Positions 1 to 9,045 of a DNA stretch of 50,701 nt are shown piece by piece. This DNA is from CAMTWB01 sp037441775. GTDB lineage: Bacteria > Desulfobacterota > Syntrophia > Syntrophales > CAMTWB01. A program made the position numbers and the translations under genes. The notes beneath the pieces were generated by a model. The model had not been told where the DNA came from. It worked only from the letters and a program-made list of their open reading frames with translations, and did not search any database. How positions within the stretch are numbered: the stretch's first letter is position 1; each line of letters begins with the position of its first letter. The stretch covers positions 1 through 50,701 of the forward strand of contig JBBIRO010000019.1 in assembly GCA_037441775.1 (NCBI GenBank). The letters run 5' to 3'.

Positions 1-505
1 TCGGGGTCTCGTCGTTTCCGGCGTGTCCACGCCGACTTACGCCCGCCCGCACATTTACCCCGATTCTCCATTTCGAAGTCCGCCATCCTGAGGTTCGAGT
101 GCAACCCTGGGGGATTGGGCGCTCTTGTTAGCTTTGACATTTCGAAAGGAGCTTGGAAGAGCGTTGCAGTCTTCGGCAGTAACCTGATCGTCGGACACTG
201 GCTAATCAGTCTAGCATGTGGTATTGTATTTCGCGGCGCAGTTGTCGGCGCCAATTTGACCGGACGGACCCACGGTGCTCAAGCTTATCCGCTCATATGT
301 CTGGTTAATTGGAATTCGCCGGGCGATATAACAGTGTTTTCAGGAGACTAAAACCAAGATTGACATTGAACGCCAGGAGGTCGGGAATTAGGCGGCCGGC
401 ATCATCACATCCTTACGCGTATGTTGGCCCATTTCTTTCTCTGGCGCCTGAATTTCCGGTTAGGGGAAAAAAGAACCGGCTATTACAAAGAGGTGAAATT
501 ACTCT
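1..505. other. Left-edge region without a recognisable gene
   Basis: No product could be recognised here. One frame on the plus strand is open from base 1 to the TAA ending at 351 (116 codons), so a gene fragment running in from the left cannot be excluded. Its translation shows no motif I know, and no good ribosome binding site precedes its internal starts. The last bases carry the AGAGGTG site used by the gene at 506. No convincing promoter, tRNA or terminator was seen. Confidence 0.4.
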
Positions 506-1972
506 ATGTGCCGTGGTAGGGTAATATTTATGGCGATGAGCGATTATTTTTCATCGGGCCGCAAGACCTGGCGCGATATTGTTATTGTGCTTCTGCTTTT
601 CGCGACCTTGACACCCGCATCCCTTGCGTCTTCCTTCTCCCTGGAAGACGAGATCAAGGTGGGCGAGGAATTCTACCAGCGAATCTTGCGCAGCGGCGTT
701 TTAATCCAAAATGACCGGCTGACCCGTTACCTGGACAATGTCGGCGGCAGGCTATTGGCCGCTGGGCCCAGAGTTCCTTTTAATTTTCGTTTTCTTTTGC
801 TCCAGAGCAATGCGGTCAACGCCTTCGCCACCCCCGGCGGCTACATCTACGTCAATTTAGGATTGGTCAGTCTGGCCGAAAATGAAGCCATGCTGGCCTC
901 TGTGCTGGCGCATGAGATCGCGCACGTCAACAGTCGTCATATTGCCTCCATGATTAAAAAATCACAAACGGTTAATGCCGCAACCCTGGCCGCCATTATC
1001 GCCGGGGCCCTCTTGGGCGGCGGCGGGGATTTGACGGCGGCAGTGGCCAGTTTTTCCCTTGCGGCGGGCTCAATGATGCAGCTTAAGTACAGCCGGGAAC
1101 ACGAGGAAGAGTCCGACCGGATTGGCATGGCGACTTTGTCTTCAGCGGGCTACGCCACTGGGGCCGCTCTCGATTTCCTGAGAAACATGAGAAAAAACGA
1201 ATTCTTTTCCAGTAACCTGCCGTCTTATTTTTTTACCCACCCGGGAATAGATGATAGAATCAGATATATTGAAAGCCTGATCGCCACCTCATACCCCTCG
1301 GTCGGGAAAAATGAAATTACGGGTAATTTTTTACGATTTAAGACGCTCATCACTCTAGAGGGGCGTGATAACCTGAAAAACTTGCGTCATTTCACGACCA
1401 ACCTGAATAATAACCCCAACTCAGTGGATGACCTCTACGGCCTGGCAGTCACCCAGGAGCGACTCGGTTTGTTGAACGAGGCCCTGAATAATTTTCAAAA
1501 GGCTTTGTCCCAATCTCCTGACGATCAAGACATCCTCAGGGATATGAGTATAAGCCTGCTCAATGCGGGCCGGCACCATGAAGCCATCCCCTTTTTGAAT
1601 CGTAGTTTGTTGATTGATAGTGAAAACCCTCAGACCATAACCTACCTGGGCCGGGCTTACTTAAGCGCGGGAGATTACCAGCGGGCGCTCGATATCCTGG
1701 AGAGGGGGCTTAAGATCGAGTTTACCAAGGATGCGGCGTTTTATCTGCTGTTGGGTACGGCATATGGTCGCCAAAATAAACAAGGTGAATCCCATTTTTA
1801 TTTTGCCCATTCCTTTAAACTCAATGATCGGATCAACACCTCAATTCATCACTTTCAGGAAGCTTTGAGGCACCTCCCGAAAAATTCGCCACTTAATATT
1901 GAAGCTCAAAGAGAACTTGAAGCGCTGCGAGATGCGGGAAAATCAAAAAAAAGAGAAGCGGGCAAACGATAA
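506..1972 (+). CDS. M48-family zinc metalloprotease with C-terminal TPRs (BepA/YfgC-like)
   Basis: Likely exported zinc metallopeptidase of the envelope. The N-terminus has a hydrophobic signal segment at about residues 24-42. Family M48 is shown by the zinc motif HEIAH at residues 136-140, in the context LAHEIAHVNSRH, and a downstream glutamate motif (EEESDRIG). Residues from about 310 to 440 form tetratricopeptide-like repeats (for example LGLLNEALNNFQKAL), giving the peptidase-plus-TPR layout of BepA, which in E. coli handles outer-membrane protein assembly. The length of 488 residues fits that family. The start at 506 has AGAGGTG about ten bases upstream; an ATG at 530 gives a shorter signal peptide and is the main alternative. 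The gene stands alone and converges on the HD-GYP gene eight bases away. The family call is firm; the BepA role is inferred. Confidence 0.88.
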   Translation: MCRGRVIFMAMSDYFSSGRKTWRDIVIVLLLFATLTPASLASSFSLEDEIKVGEEFYQRILRSGVLIQNDRLTRYLDNVGGRLLAAGPRVPFNFRFLLLQSNAVNAFATPGGYIYVNLGLVSLAENEAMLASVLAHEIAHVNSRHIASMIKKSQTVNAATLAAIIAGALLGGGGDLTAAVASFSLAAGSMMQLKYSREHEEESDRIGMATLSSAGYATGAALDFLRNMRKNEFFSSNLPSYFFTHPGIDDRIRYIESLIATSYPSVGKNEITGNFLRFKTLITLEGRDNLKNLRHFTTNLNNNPNSVDDLYGLAVTQERLGLLNEALNNFQKALSQSPDDQDILRDMSISLLNAGRHHEAIPFLNRSLLIDSENPQTITYLGRAYLSAGDYQRALDILERGLKIEFTKDAAFYLLLGTAYGRQNKQGESHFYFAHSFKLNDRINTSIHHFQEALRHLPKNSPLNIEAQRELEALRDAGKSKKREAGKR

Positions 1973-1980
1973 TATCCCGG

Positions 1981-3627
1981 TCACAAATCAATCTGGGCAG
2001 GCTGGAGTTCGCGCCGGGCATATTCCAACAGAGCGCCATCCTTTAGCAAAAGATCAAGGAGATCGGAATCAAGCTCCCCCTTGCCAACCATGTCTCTGAG
2101 TATCCTGATTGACTGGGAAAAACTATTGGCCTGCTTATAAGGCCTGTCTCGAGCGGTCAGCGCTTCAAAAACATCGGCCAAGGCGATTATTCTGGCTTGC
2201 AAACTCAACTGAGGCCCGCCGATTCCCAATGGGTAGCCCCCGCCATTGATCTTCTCGTGGTGCGCGGCCGCATAACAGGGCACGTTTAGCAGCTTTTTGG
2301 GGAAAGGGAGGCCGGAAAGCATGCGAGCGGTTACTCGCGCGTGATTTTGAATAATATCCCTTTCCGCCTCGGTCAGGGTCCCATAGGCTATGGAGAGATT
2401 GCCAAGTTCGTTGTCCGTAATTAAGGGCATGGACCAGCCATCCGCTAACGTCATAGCAGCAAGCCGCCGCCCGTTTTCTTGTGTCATCGGCACCATTCCC
2501 CTATTTACTTCCCGGATAAAATCAAGGTCCGCAGCGAGCGTTTGTAGTTTTTGCTCGAGCTCCATCGCTTTCTTTTCGGGGCCGCCAGTCTCAATGGGCT
2601 GTTTAAGCAGAGCTATTTCGATATCCCTCTTTCTTATCTCGAATCTTGCCTCTATCAACTCGATTCGATCAGCGATTGCCTCAAGCCTCGTGGCCTTATC
2701 AACGACCTGTTCGGGGGTCACTATCTTGCCCACATCATGAAGCCAGGCCGCCATCCGGATTTCTTTTAGTTCATCGGCGTTAAAAGATATGTCTTTATAA
2801 ATTCCCTCACTGGCGTGGTTAACGGCATTAGCTATAGCAAGCGTGAGGTCGGCGACCCGGCGAATATGACCGCCGGTATATGGTGATTTCTCGTCAACCG
2901 CGGCGGCAATGGTCTTGACAAAAGATTCCAGCAGATTTTCGAGACCTGAGATCAGGCGGTTATTAGTGATGGCCACTGCGGCCTGGGAGGCCAAGGCTAA
3001 AGTCAATTGCTGAGCGTCCGGAGAAAAGTCAATCACCTGGCCGGTGGAAACTTCCCGGGCATTAAGTAACTGCAGGATGCCGATAATGCTGTCTTCATGG
3101 TCCTGCATGGGAACGACAAGCATAGAGCGGGAGCGAAATCCGGTTCGGGCGTCAAAAACCCTGGTGCCCTCAAAATTGAATTCCCTGGTGTTATAGACAT
3201 CTGAGATATTAATAACTTTTCGACTGAGAGCCGAATAGGCCGAGACGTTGGAATAGTTGCGACCGCCATCCTGGTCGAAGAGAACGACCGGATCCCAGGT
3301 GATTGGGCCGGCTGCTCCGCCCATGCGAATGTTGAGGGTCTCGTTCTGGACTATGGCAAAACGCAGAACCGACAGCTTCTCATCCAGGATATACAAAGTC
3401 CCGCCGTCGGCATTCGTAAGATGGCGCGCCTCCTGGATGATTTTTTCCAGCAACAGGTCAAGGTCTTTCTCTGCTGATAAGGCCAGACCTATTTCCGATA
3501 ACTTCTTTGCTTTAGTAATTTGTTCGTTGGCAAAGATAACGATGCTTTGCATCACCGCGGGAGATAGTCCGCTAAACTCAGGAATTTGCCTGCCGAAAAT
3601 TTGATTAAGTCGCTCAATTTCTTGCAT
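1981..3627 (-). CDS. GAF domain plus HD-GYP-type phosphohydrolase
   Basis: Probable signalling protein of 548 residues. A GAF sensor domain spans roughly residues 45-225. It is followed by an HD-GYP domain with LHDVGKI at 296-302 (HD at 297-298) and HHEKINGGGYP at 456-466. HD-GYP domains usually hydrolyse cyclic di-GMP in the cytoplasm; whether this one does is inference. The distance between the HD pair and the HHE motif is about 158 residues, roughly 100 more than usual. The extra segment (about 310-405) is rich in Glu, Lys, Arg and Leu and looks like a helical or coiled-coil insertion. There are no membrane segments, so the sensor is probably cytosolic. It lies 22 bases downstream of nrdG on the same strand and may be read through from that operon. 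Confidence 0.85.
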   Translation of the reverse strand: MQEIERLNQIFGRQIPEFSGLSPAVMQSIVIFANEQITKAKKLSEIGLALSAEKDLDLLLEKIIQEARHLTNADGGTLYILDEKLSVLRFAIVQNETLNIRMGGAAGPITWDPVVLFDQDGGRNYSNVSAYSALSRKVINISDVYNTREFNFEGTRVFDARTGFRSRSMLVVPMQDHEDSIIGILQLLNAREVSTGQVIDFSPDAQQLTLALASQAAVAITNNRLISGLENLLESFVKTIAAAVDEKSPYTGGHIRRVADLTLAIANAVNHASEGIYKDISFNADELKEIRMAAWLHDVGKIVTPEQVVDKATRLEAIADRIELIEARFEIRKRDIEIALLKQPIETGGPEKKAMELEQKLQTLAADLDFIREVNRGMVPMTQENGRRLAAMTLADGWSMPLITDNELGNLSIAYGTLTEAERDIIQNHARVTARMLSGLPFPKKLLNVPCYAAAHHEKINGGGYPLGIGGPQLSLQARIIALADVFEALTARDRPYKQANSFSQSIRILRDMVGKGELDSDLLDLLLKDGALLEYARRELQPAQIDL

Positions 3628-3649
3628 AAGATGCTCTTAGCTTGAAGTA

Positions 3650-4342
3650 TCAGCCACGACAAACGACTTCTGCTACATATCTCTTAGCCTCTTGCTGCAT
3701 TCCGGCCCACTCGTCAGCATTATAACAGGGGGCAAAGCGGAAATTTTTATCGAGCAGCTTCGATGGATGAAAGTTTTGCAATACATACCTTTTGGCGCCG
3801 GCGATCATCCGGGCTGCCTCGGCCAAATCCTGGAAAGTGATGAGAGCAGGCGCCAGGGTGGTGCGAAATTCATAATCTATTGACGAAGCCATAATAAGTG
3901 CAATGGATCGCCTGATCTTCTCGATGTCTATCTGAACACTTACGATCTCGCTGTACCTGGCCGCCGGGCCCTTGATATCCATTGCCAGGTAATCAACAAG
4001 TCTGTCTTTGATAATCCTCTCCAATATCTCCGGTTCTGAGCCGTTGGTATCGAGCTTAAGCTCATAACCCATATTTTTTACTTTATCGAGAAAAAAAGGA
4101 AGATCAGGCTGAAGCAGGGGCTCCCCGCCTGTTATTGATACCCCTTCGAGCTTGCCCCGGCGCCTCTCCAAAAAATCCAGCACCTGGGCCTCCGGAATCA
4201 GATCCGTAAAGAGTTCCGGCCTGACAAGTTCAGGATTGTGGCAATAGGGACAGCGGAAATTACAGCCCTGGGTGAATACAACTGCCGCGATACGCCCGGG
4301 AAACTCACTCAAAGATGTCTTTTGCATGCCACCGATCTTCAT
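3650..4342 (-). CDS. nrdG: Anaerobic ribonucleotide reductase activating protein (radical SAM)
   Basis: Radical-SAM activase that installs the glycyl radical on NrdD, using S-adenosylmethionine and a [4Fe-4S] cluster in the cytoplasm. The cluster motif CNFRCPYC puts cysteines at 27, 31 and 34 in the context TQGCNFRCPYCHN, and the GGEPLLQ motif that binds the SAM amino group follows. The 230-residue length matches the longer NrdG/pyruvate formate-lyase-activase-like form. The start lies two bases after the nrdD stop, so the pair is translationally coupled and shares the promoter near 6550. The activating role is supported by this pairing. Confidence 0.93.
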   Translation of the reverse strand: MKIGGMQKTSLSEFPGRIAAVVFTQGCNFRCPYCHNPELVRPELFTDLIPEAQVLDFLERRRGKLEGVSITGGEPLLQPDLPFFLDKVKNMGYELKLDTNGSEPEILERIIKDRLVDYLAMDIKGPAARYSEIVSVQIDIEKIRRSIALIMASSIDYEFRTTLAPALITFQDLAEAARMIAGAKRYVLQNFHPSKLLDKNFRFAPCYNADEWAGMQQEAKRYVAEVVCRG

Positions 4343-4344
4343 GG

Positions 4345-6429
4345 CTACAAATTATAAACACTTCTTAAGCTGAATTCTTCCTTCTTGCCCAGGTTCCATT
4401 GCGCAACCGGCCGGAGATAACCTACCACCCGGGAATATACCTCGCACGTCTTTTTGCAGGTGGGGCAGTGATGTTCCTCACCCCGCAGATAACCATGAGC
4501 AGGGCAAACACTGAAGGTAGGTGTAAAGGTAAGGTAGGGCAGGTGATAAGAAGTGCAGATCTTGCGAATGAGATTTTTTACCGCCAGATAATCGGAAATC
4601 CGCTCGCCGGCGTAAATGTGGAAAACCGTTCCCCCGGTGTATTTTGTTTGAATCTCGTCCTGCAGATCCAGGGCTTCGAAGAGGTCGTCGCAATAGTTCA
4701 CGGGCAATTGAGAAGAATTGGTGTAGAACGGTTCAAATTTCTCGCCCTTGGTTCGGCTGATAAAGGGCATATCAGGGTATTTTTCCTGATCAATCCTGGC
4801 CAGGCGATAGGATGTGCCCTCCGCCGGTGTGGATTCGAGATTGTAATTGTTGCCGGTCTCCCGCTGGTATTCCACCAGCTTATTTCTCATGTGATCGAGG
4901 GTGAGCATGGCAAATTCGCGGCCCTCCGGGTCGCCGATGTTTTTGTTTAAAAGATTGATGCAGGCTTCGTTCATGCCGACGAGACCAATCGTGGAGAAAT
5001 GATTTTTCCAGTATTCATTGAAGCGGGTTTTGATATCCCGCAGGTAGTATTTGGTGTAGGGATAGAGGTTCCCCTCGGTAAATTTCTCTAAAACCTTGCG
5101 TTTAGTCTCCAGGCTCTCCTTGGCCAGATCCATGATTCTGTCCAGGCGCCGGTAAAACTCCTCCTTGGTCTGTGCCAGGTAGGCAAGACGCGGCATGTTG
5201 ATGGTTATCACGCCGATCGAGCCGGTCAGTGGGTTAGATCCAAAAAGCCCCCCTCCCCTCTTTTCCAGTTCCCGGTTGTCGATCCGCAGGCGGCAGCACA
5301 TGCTGCGGGCATCTTCCGGGTTCATATCGGAATTGATAAAGTTGGAAAAATACGGCACGCCATATTTGGCCGTCATCTCCCACAGCGAGTCTAGATTGGG
5401 ATCATCCCAGTTAAAATCTTTTGTGATATTGTAAGTGGGGATGGGAAAAGTAAATACCCTCCCCTTGGCATCACCTGCGGACATTACCTCCGTAAAGGCC
5501 CGGTTGAAAAGATTCATCTCCTCCTGGAAGGCGGCATACTTTTCAGGCTGCGTGACTCCTCCGATTATGACATTTTGCTCAGCATAGTACTTAGGAACGG
5601 TAACATCCAGGGTCACGTTGGTGAAGGGCGTCTGGAACCCTACTCTGGTGGGAACATTGATATTGAAAATGAACTCCTGGAGCGCCTGCTTAACATCGGT
5701 GAAACTCAATTTGTCGTAACGAATAAACGGCGCCAGCAAAGTGTCGAAATTGGAGAAGGCCTGAGCGCCGGCCGCCTCTCCCTGCAGAGTATAAAAGAAA
5801 TTGACTACTTGACCAAGCGCGCTGCGCAGATGCCTGGCCGGTTTGCTTTCGACCTTTCCGGCAACCCCGCGAAAGCCCTGCAACAAAAGGTCGTAGAGGT
5901 CCCAGCCAACACAATAAACAGACAAGATGCTAAGGTCATGAATATGAAAATCGCCGCCGCTGTGTGCCTTTCTTACCTCCGGCGAGTATATTTCGTTTAG
6001 CCAGTAGGTTTTGCTCACCTCAGATGAAATGTAGTTGTTCAATCCCTGTAGCGAATAATCCATATTGCTGTTTTCATTAATCTTCCAGTCCGTCTTCTTC
6101 AGATACTGGTCAACCAGGTCAACCTCCATCTTGCTGGCCAGCTCTCTTAAGCGGGCGTGCTGATCCCGGTAGATGATATAGGCTTTGGCGGTTTTCCGGT
6201 ACGACGAGGTAAGCAGAACTTCCTCAACGATATCCTGAATCTCCTCCACCGTGGGAATCCGGCTGTCAAAGAGACGCTCGGATAAATTGAGCACCTTGAT
6301 AGTTAAAAGCCTGGCCACCGCAAAATCGAATTGCCCGGTGGCAGCTCCCGCCTTGGCAATGGCGTTGGTGATTTTATCGGCATTGAATTTGACCTTTCGT
6401 CCATCTCTTTTGCGTATCCAGGAATGCAT
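4345..6429 (-). CDS. nrdD: Anaerobic (class III) ribonucleoside-triphosphate reductase
   Basis: Oxygen-sensitive glycyl-radical enzyme that reduces ribonucleoside triphosphates to deoxyribonucleotides for DNA synthesis. The N-terminus is an ATP-cone regulatory domain (WIRKRDGRKVKFNADKI). The C-terminus carries the zinc-site cysteines (CPTCKKTC and an upstream CPAHG) and the glycyl-radical loop RVVGYLRPV, placing the radical glycine at about residue 670 of 694. Length and domain order match complete class III enzymes. nrdG follows two bases downstream. The upstream region has a TTGACA promoter and two NrdR-type boxes, so repression by NrdR is expected. No class I or II reductase is present in this window. 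Confidence 0.95.
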   Translation of the reverse strand: MHSWIRKRDGRKVKFNADKITNAIAKAGAATGQFDFAVARLLTIKVLNLSERLFDSRIPTVEEIQDIVEEVLLTSSYRKTAKAYIIYRDQHARLRELASKMEVDLVDQYLKKTDWKINENSNMDYSLQGLNNYISSEVSKTYWLNEIYSPEVRKAHSGGDFHIHDLSILSVYCVGWDLYDLLLQGFRGVAGKVESKPARHLRSALGQVVNFFYTLQGEAAGAQAFSNFDTLLAPFIRYDKLSFTDVKQALQEFIFNINVPTRVGFQTPFTNVTLDVTVPKYYAEQNVIIGGVTQPEKYAAFQEEMNLFNRAFTEVMSAGDAKGRVFTFPIPTYNITKDFNWDDPNLDSLWEMTAKYGVPYFSNFINSDMNPEDARSMCCRLRIDNRELEKRGGGLFGSNPLTGSIGVITINMPRLAYLAQTKEEFYRRLDRIMDLAKESLETKRKVLEKFTEGNLYPYTKYYLRDIKTRFNEYWKNHFSTIGLVGMNEACINLLNKNIGDPEGREFAMLTLDHMRNKLVEYQRETGNNYNLESTPAEGTSYRLARIDQEKYPDMPFISRTKGEKFEPFYTNSSQLPVNYCDDLFEALDLQDEIQTKYTGGTVFHIYAGERISDYLAVKNLIRKICTSYHLPYLTFTPTFSVCPAHGYLRGEEHHCPTCKKTCEVYSRVVGYLRPVAQWNLGKKEEFSLRSVYNL

Positions 6430-6499
6430 TTCTATTCATCCTTCCGTGAAAAATCACCTATGGCACCAGGGGCCTTAGTCTAAAAAGTTTATCCACGCC

Positions 6500-6553
6500 T
6501 ATCAATATCTTGTGGTGAGGCGTTTAATAACCGCAACATATAGGGGCTGTCAA
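6500..6553 (-). promoter_or_regulatory. nrdD promoter with paired NrdR-like boxes
   Basis: On the minus strand TTGACA (6553-6548) and TATTAA (6529-6524) are separated by 18 bases, giving a plausible sigma-70 promoter about 90 bases upstream of nrdD. Two sites resemble the NrdR consensus ACACAATATATTGTGT, each matching at about 11 of 16 positions: 6531-6546, inside the promoter spacer, and 6500-6515, just downstream of the -10. Their starts are 31 bp apart, the three-turn spacing typical of NrdR box pairs. The matches and spacing are read from the sequence; binding is inferred. Confidence 0.6.
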
Positions 6554-6757
6554 GTTAAATATTTTTTATCCACTAACGATTCAGTCTTAAGCGGTTGTAA
6601 TTAAAACAAGTACGCTAAATAGCCTTGTATTTTTTTACCCTGCCCGTTAAGATTGATAAGGACGGGGCAAACCATTATAAGGCACCTTGTCCAGTTTCAA
6701 AAAAATACCCGCCACACAGTCGTATAATGCAAAACCATATGAAAGGAAGCTCCCGTT
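6554..6757. other. Divergent intergenic region between nrdD and the methyltransferase gene
   Basis: With the promoter feature this makes a gene-free stretch of about 330 bases. The plus-strand gene has GGAAG eight to twelve bases before its ATG. An AT-rich segment with TATAAT-like TCGTATAATG near 6720 could be the -10 of that gene, but no good -35 partner was found. A weak inverted repeat (CCCGT near 6648, ACGGG near 6662) lacks a downstream T-run and was not called a terminator. Confidence 0.3.
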
Positions 6758-7423
6758 ATGGATCATCTCGAATCCTCAGCTTTGGAGGTCAAGGGTTTTC
6801 TGCATCCGGAGGAGGCCAGTTGTCTGTATGAACTGGCAAGGCAGGCAAGCCTCATCGGGCCCTGCCTGGAAATAGGAAGCTACTGCGGTAAAACCGCTTC
6901 CTTTCTGGGACGCGGCTGCCGGGAAGCAGGGGAGATTCTGTTTTCCATTGACCATCATCGCGGCTCGGAAGAACAGCAGCCGAAGGAGGCCTACTTTGAT
7001 CCGGAATTGCTGGACACAACCAGCGGCTTAATCGACACTCTGCCTTTTTTTCGCCGAACTTTACAACTGCATGGGCTCGAGGATACGGTAGTGCCCATCA
7101 TTGCTAAGTCCGCTATCGTCGCCAGAAAATGGTCTATTCCGCTTGCCTTGGTGCTGATTGACGGCGGCCATACCTTCGAGGCGGCCTTGAGTGATTATGT
7201 CTGCTGGTCGCCTCATGTAATGCCCGGAGGCTATCTTTTAATCCACGATATTTTTGACCACCCGGACCAAGGCGGACAGGCGCCTAGGCTGATCTACCGC
7301 CTAGCCCTGGATTCGGGTCTTTTTATCGAGCTCCCCCGGGTAAAAACGCTGGGCATCTTAAGGAGGATTAAACAGGGGGAGATCACCCCCTTGACTAGAG
7401 AAAAATGGGAAGGTTTTGTTTAA
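6758..7423 (+). CDS. Class I SAM-dependent methyltransferase, CmcI/TylF-like
   Basis: Predicted SAM-dependent methyltransferase of 221 residues; the substrate is unknown. The SAM-binding motif I is CLEIGSYCGKTASFLG at about residues 35-50. An acidic motif follows (LFSIDHHRG), and then ALVLIDGGHTFEAALSDY, the metal/acidic motif seen in the CmcI-type family (Methyltransf_24). It stands alone on the plus strand and converges on the radical-SAM gene 18 bases downstream, so it could belong functionally to the adjacent glycoconjugate-like operon, but that is only proximity. GGAAG is a good ribosome binding site for the chosen ATG. Confidence 0.75.
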   Translation: MDHLESSALEVKGFLHPEEASCLYELARQASLIGPCLEIGSYCGKTASFLGRGCREAGEILFSIDHHRGSEEQQPKEAYFDPELLDTTSGLIDTLPFFRRTLQLHGLEDTVVPIIAKSAIVARKWSIPLALVLIDGGHTFEAALSDYVCWSPHVMPGGYLLIHDIFDHPDQGGQAPRLIYRLALDSGLFIELPRVKTLGILRRIKQGEITPLTREKWEGFV

Positions 7424-7441
7424 GTGATCGACACGAAACCG

Positions 7442-9037
7442 TCAAAATGCGGCCTTGAATTTATTGACAGTCCAATACCAAGCGAGTTTACCATCCTCTA
7501 TCCTAAGCTTTATGTAACCGCTATCATAAAAGCTTTTAATTGTCTCTACTATAAGATCGTATTCTACGTCCGTTTTTTCCTGAATGTATTGACAGAGTTC
7601 CTCTATCCCCGTCTCCTCAATGGCCTGATTCCCCTCCCCTGTGGCGACAGACGAAAAGGCTTCGATAATATCCTCAGAGAGGATGCGGTAAACCAGCCGC
7701 ATCCGAAACTGGCCCCGCACCTGCAGGTCAACATCCGGTGAATTGGTTTTTTTGTAACCCGCCACCATCTCTTCCCAGGCCAGACGAATCTCTTCATCAT
7801 AATCGGCGACAAAGTCATTCATTTCCGCGGGTGTAAGACCACTGGTCCTGACAATGGCGCTGTTGGCGTCATAGCGGTTCCAATCATCGGTAAGTATCTC
7901 CAGATCATAATCGCTTACCCTTTCCCTAACAGGTGTACCCGGAAAGGGGGCCAGAAAATGGTATCCGTAAAGTGAGCCTAGGCTCTTGGCGAAGGCTCTT
8001 GTTTCGGCCAGTGTTTCTTTGGTCTCACCTGGAAGGCCGACCATAAACGAAGTGTGGGGGATGATTCCGGTTTTAAGGCAGAGATCAACCGCCCGCCTAA
8101 CCATTTCTTTGGTGATGCGTTTGCCGATTCGGTCGAGTATTTCCTGATTTCCCGATTCCACGCCAAAGCTTACAGCATCACAGCCTGCTTCTCGCATGGC
8201 CTGCAGTATCTCCCGATCAACTGTATTGACGCGGGCGAAGGCGCTCCAGTCAACCTTAAGCCCTCGTTTGCATATTTCCGCGCAGACCGCCAAAACCCGA
8301 GATTTCTTGGCCACAAATAAATCGTCGGCAACGTTGATTCGGGTGATGCCATAGGAAAGTATCTGCTCAATTTCATCAACGACTAGCGATGGACTTCGCA
8401 GCCGGACTTTATTGCCCACCATCCTCCTCCCGACGCAGAAGATGCAATTGTAGGGGCAGCCGCGGCTGGTGATGATACTTACAGAATAGCCCAGGGCCAT
8501 GTAACGCGAAAGGCTCAACAGGTGCCTGGCCGGCAAGGGGATCCTGTCCAAATCGCCAATTAATTCGCGAGGCGGGGTAATGACCACCTGTCCCTCTCGC
8601 CTAAAGGCGATCCCCCGCACCTCATTCCAGCGATCGAACCTCTCAATTAAAGGCAGCAGCTCCTGGATAGTTGCTTCGCCCTCGCCAATTACAACGAGGT
8701 CGATCCCTGGATAGGCGGCAAGGACAGCGCCTGCCGTAAAAGACACATGGGGGCCGCCCATCATGGTTACGATCCCGGGTTTTAGACGTTTAACCGTGCT
8801 TATGATCGCCGCCGCCCCAAGAAAATTAAGGGTCACCGAGGTTATCCCAACCACGTGAGGATCAAATTCAGCAAGTTGCGTTTTGAGCTTCTCCTCTGAA
8901 TAGCAAGAAACGATGTAGTCGAATATCCGCACCTCGGCCCCGGCAGCTTCACAGGCGGCAGCAACATAGGTAATCCCCAACGGCGGCGCCGGCGCCTCCT
9001 CCAGGGGATAGGGCGGAGCGATAATTGCTACTCTCAT
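7442..9037 (-). CDS. B12-binding-domain radical SAM enzyme
   Basis: Cobalamin-dependent-type radical-SAM protein of 531 residues. The N-terminal 130 residues form a Rossmann-like B12-binding domain (LGITYVAAACEAAGAEVRIF, then GGPHVSF and VVIGEGEAT). The radical-SAM motif CPYNCIFC has cysteines at 194, 198 and 201. The B12 domain lacks the DxHxxG motif, as is common in this class. Enzymes of this kind methylate unactivated carbons or rearrange lipids and natural products; the reaction here is unknown. It is the last gene of the operon that begins at 12926. The ATG at 9037 is preferred because GGGAG lies about 13 bases upstream and because the longer frame from 9085 would overlap the preceding gene. 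Confidence 0.85.
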   Translation of the reverse strand: MRVAIIAPPYPLEEAPAPPLGITYVAAACEAAGAEVRIFDYIVSCYSEEKLKTQLAEFDPHVVGITSVTLNFLGAAAIISTVKRLKPGIVTMMGGPHVSFTAGAVLAAYPGIDLVVIGEGEATIQELLPLIERFDRWNEVRGIAFRREGQVVITPPRELIGDLDRIPLPARHLLSLSRYMALGYSVSIITSRGCPYNCIFCVGRRMVGNKVRLRSPSLVVDEIEQILSYGITRINVADDLFVAKKSRVLAVCAEICKRGLKVDWSAFARVNTVDREILQAMREAGCDAVSFGVESGNQEILDRIGKRITKEMVRRAVDLCLKTGIIPHTSFMVGLPGETKETLAETRAFAKSLGSLYGYHFLAPFPGTPVRERVSDYDLEILTDDWNRYDANSAIVRTSGLTPAEMNDFVADYDEEIRLAWEEMVAGYKKTNSPDVDLQVRGQFRMRLVYRILSEDIIEAFSSVATGEGNQAIEETGIEELCQYIQEKTDVEYDLIVETIKSFYDSGYIKLRIEDGKLAWYWTVNKFKAAF

Positions 9038-9045
9038 GAGAAAAG

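Noticed and set aside
6640..6670. Possible terminator with arms CCCGT and ACGGG near 6648-6665
   Set aside because: The stem is short with a 14-base loop and there is no T-run on the appropriate strand.
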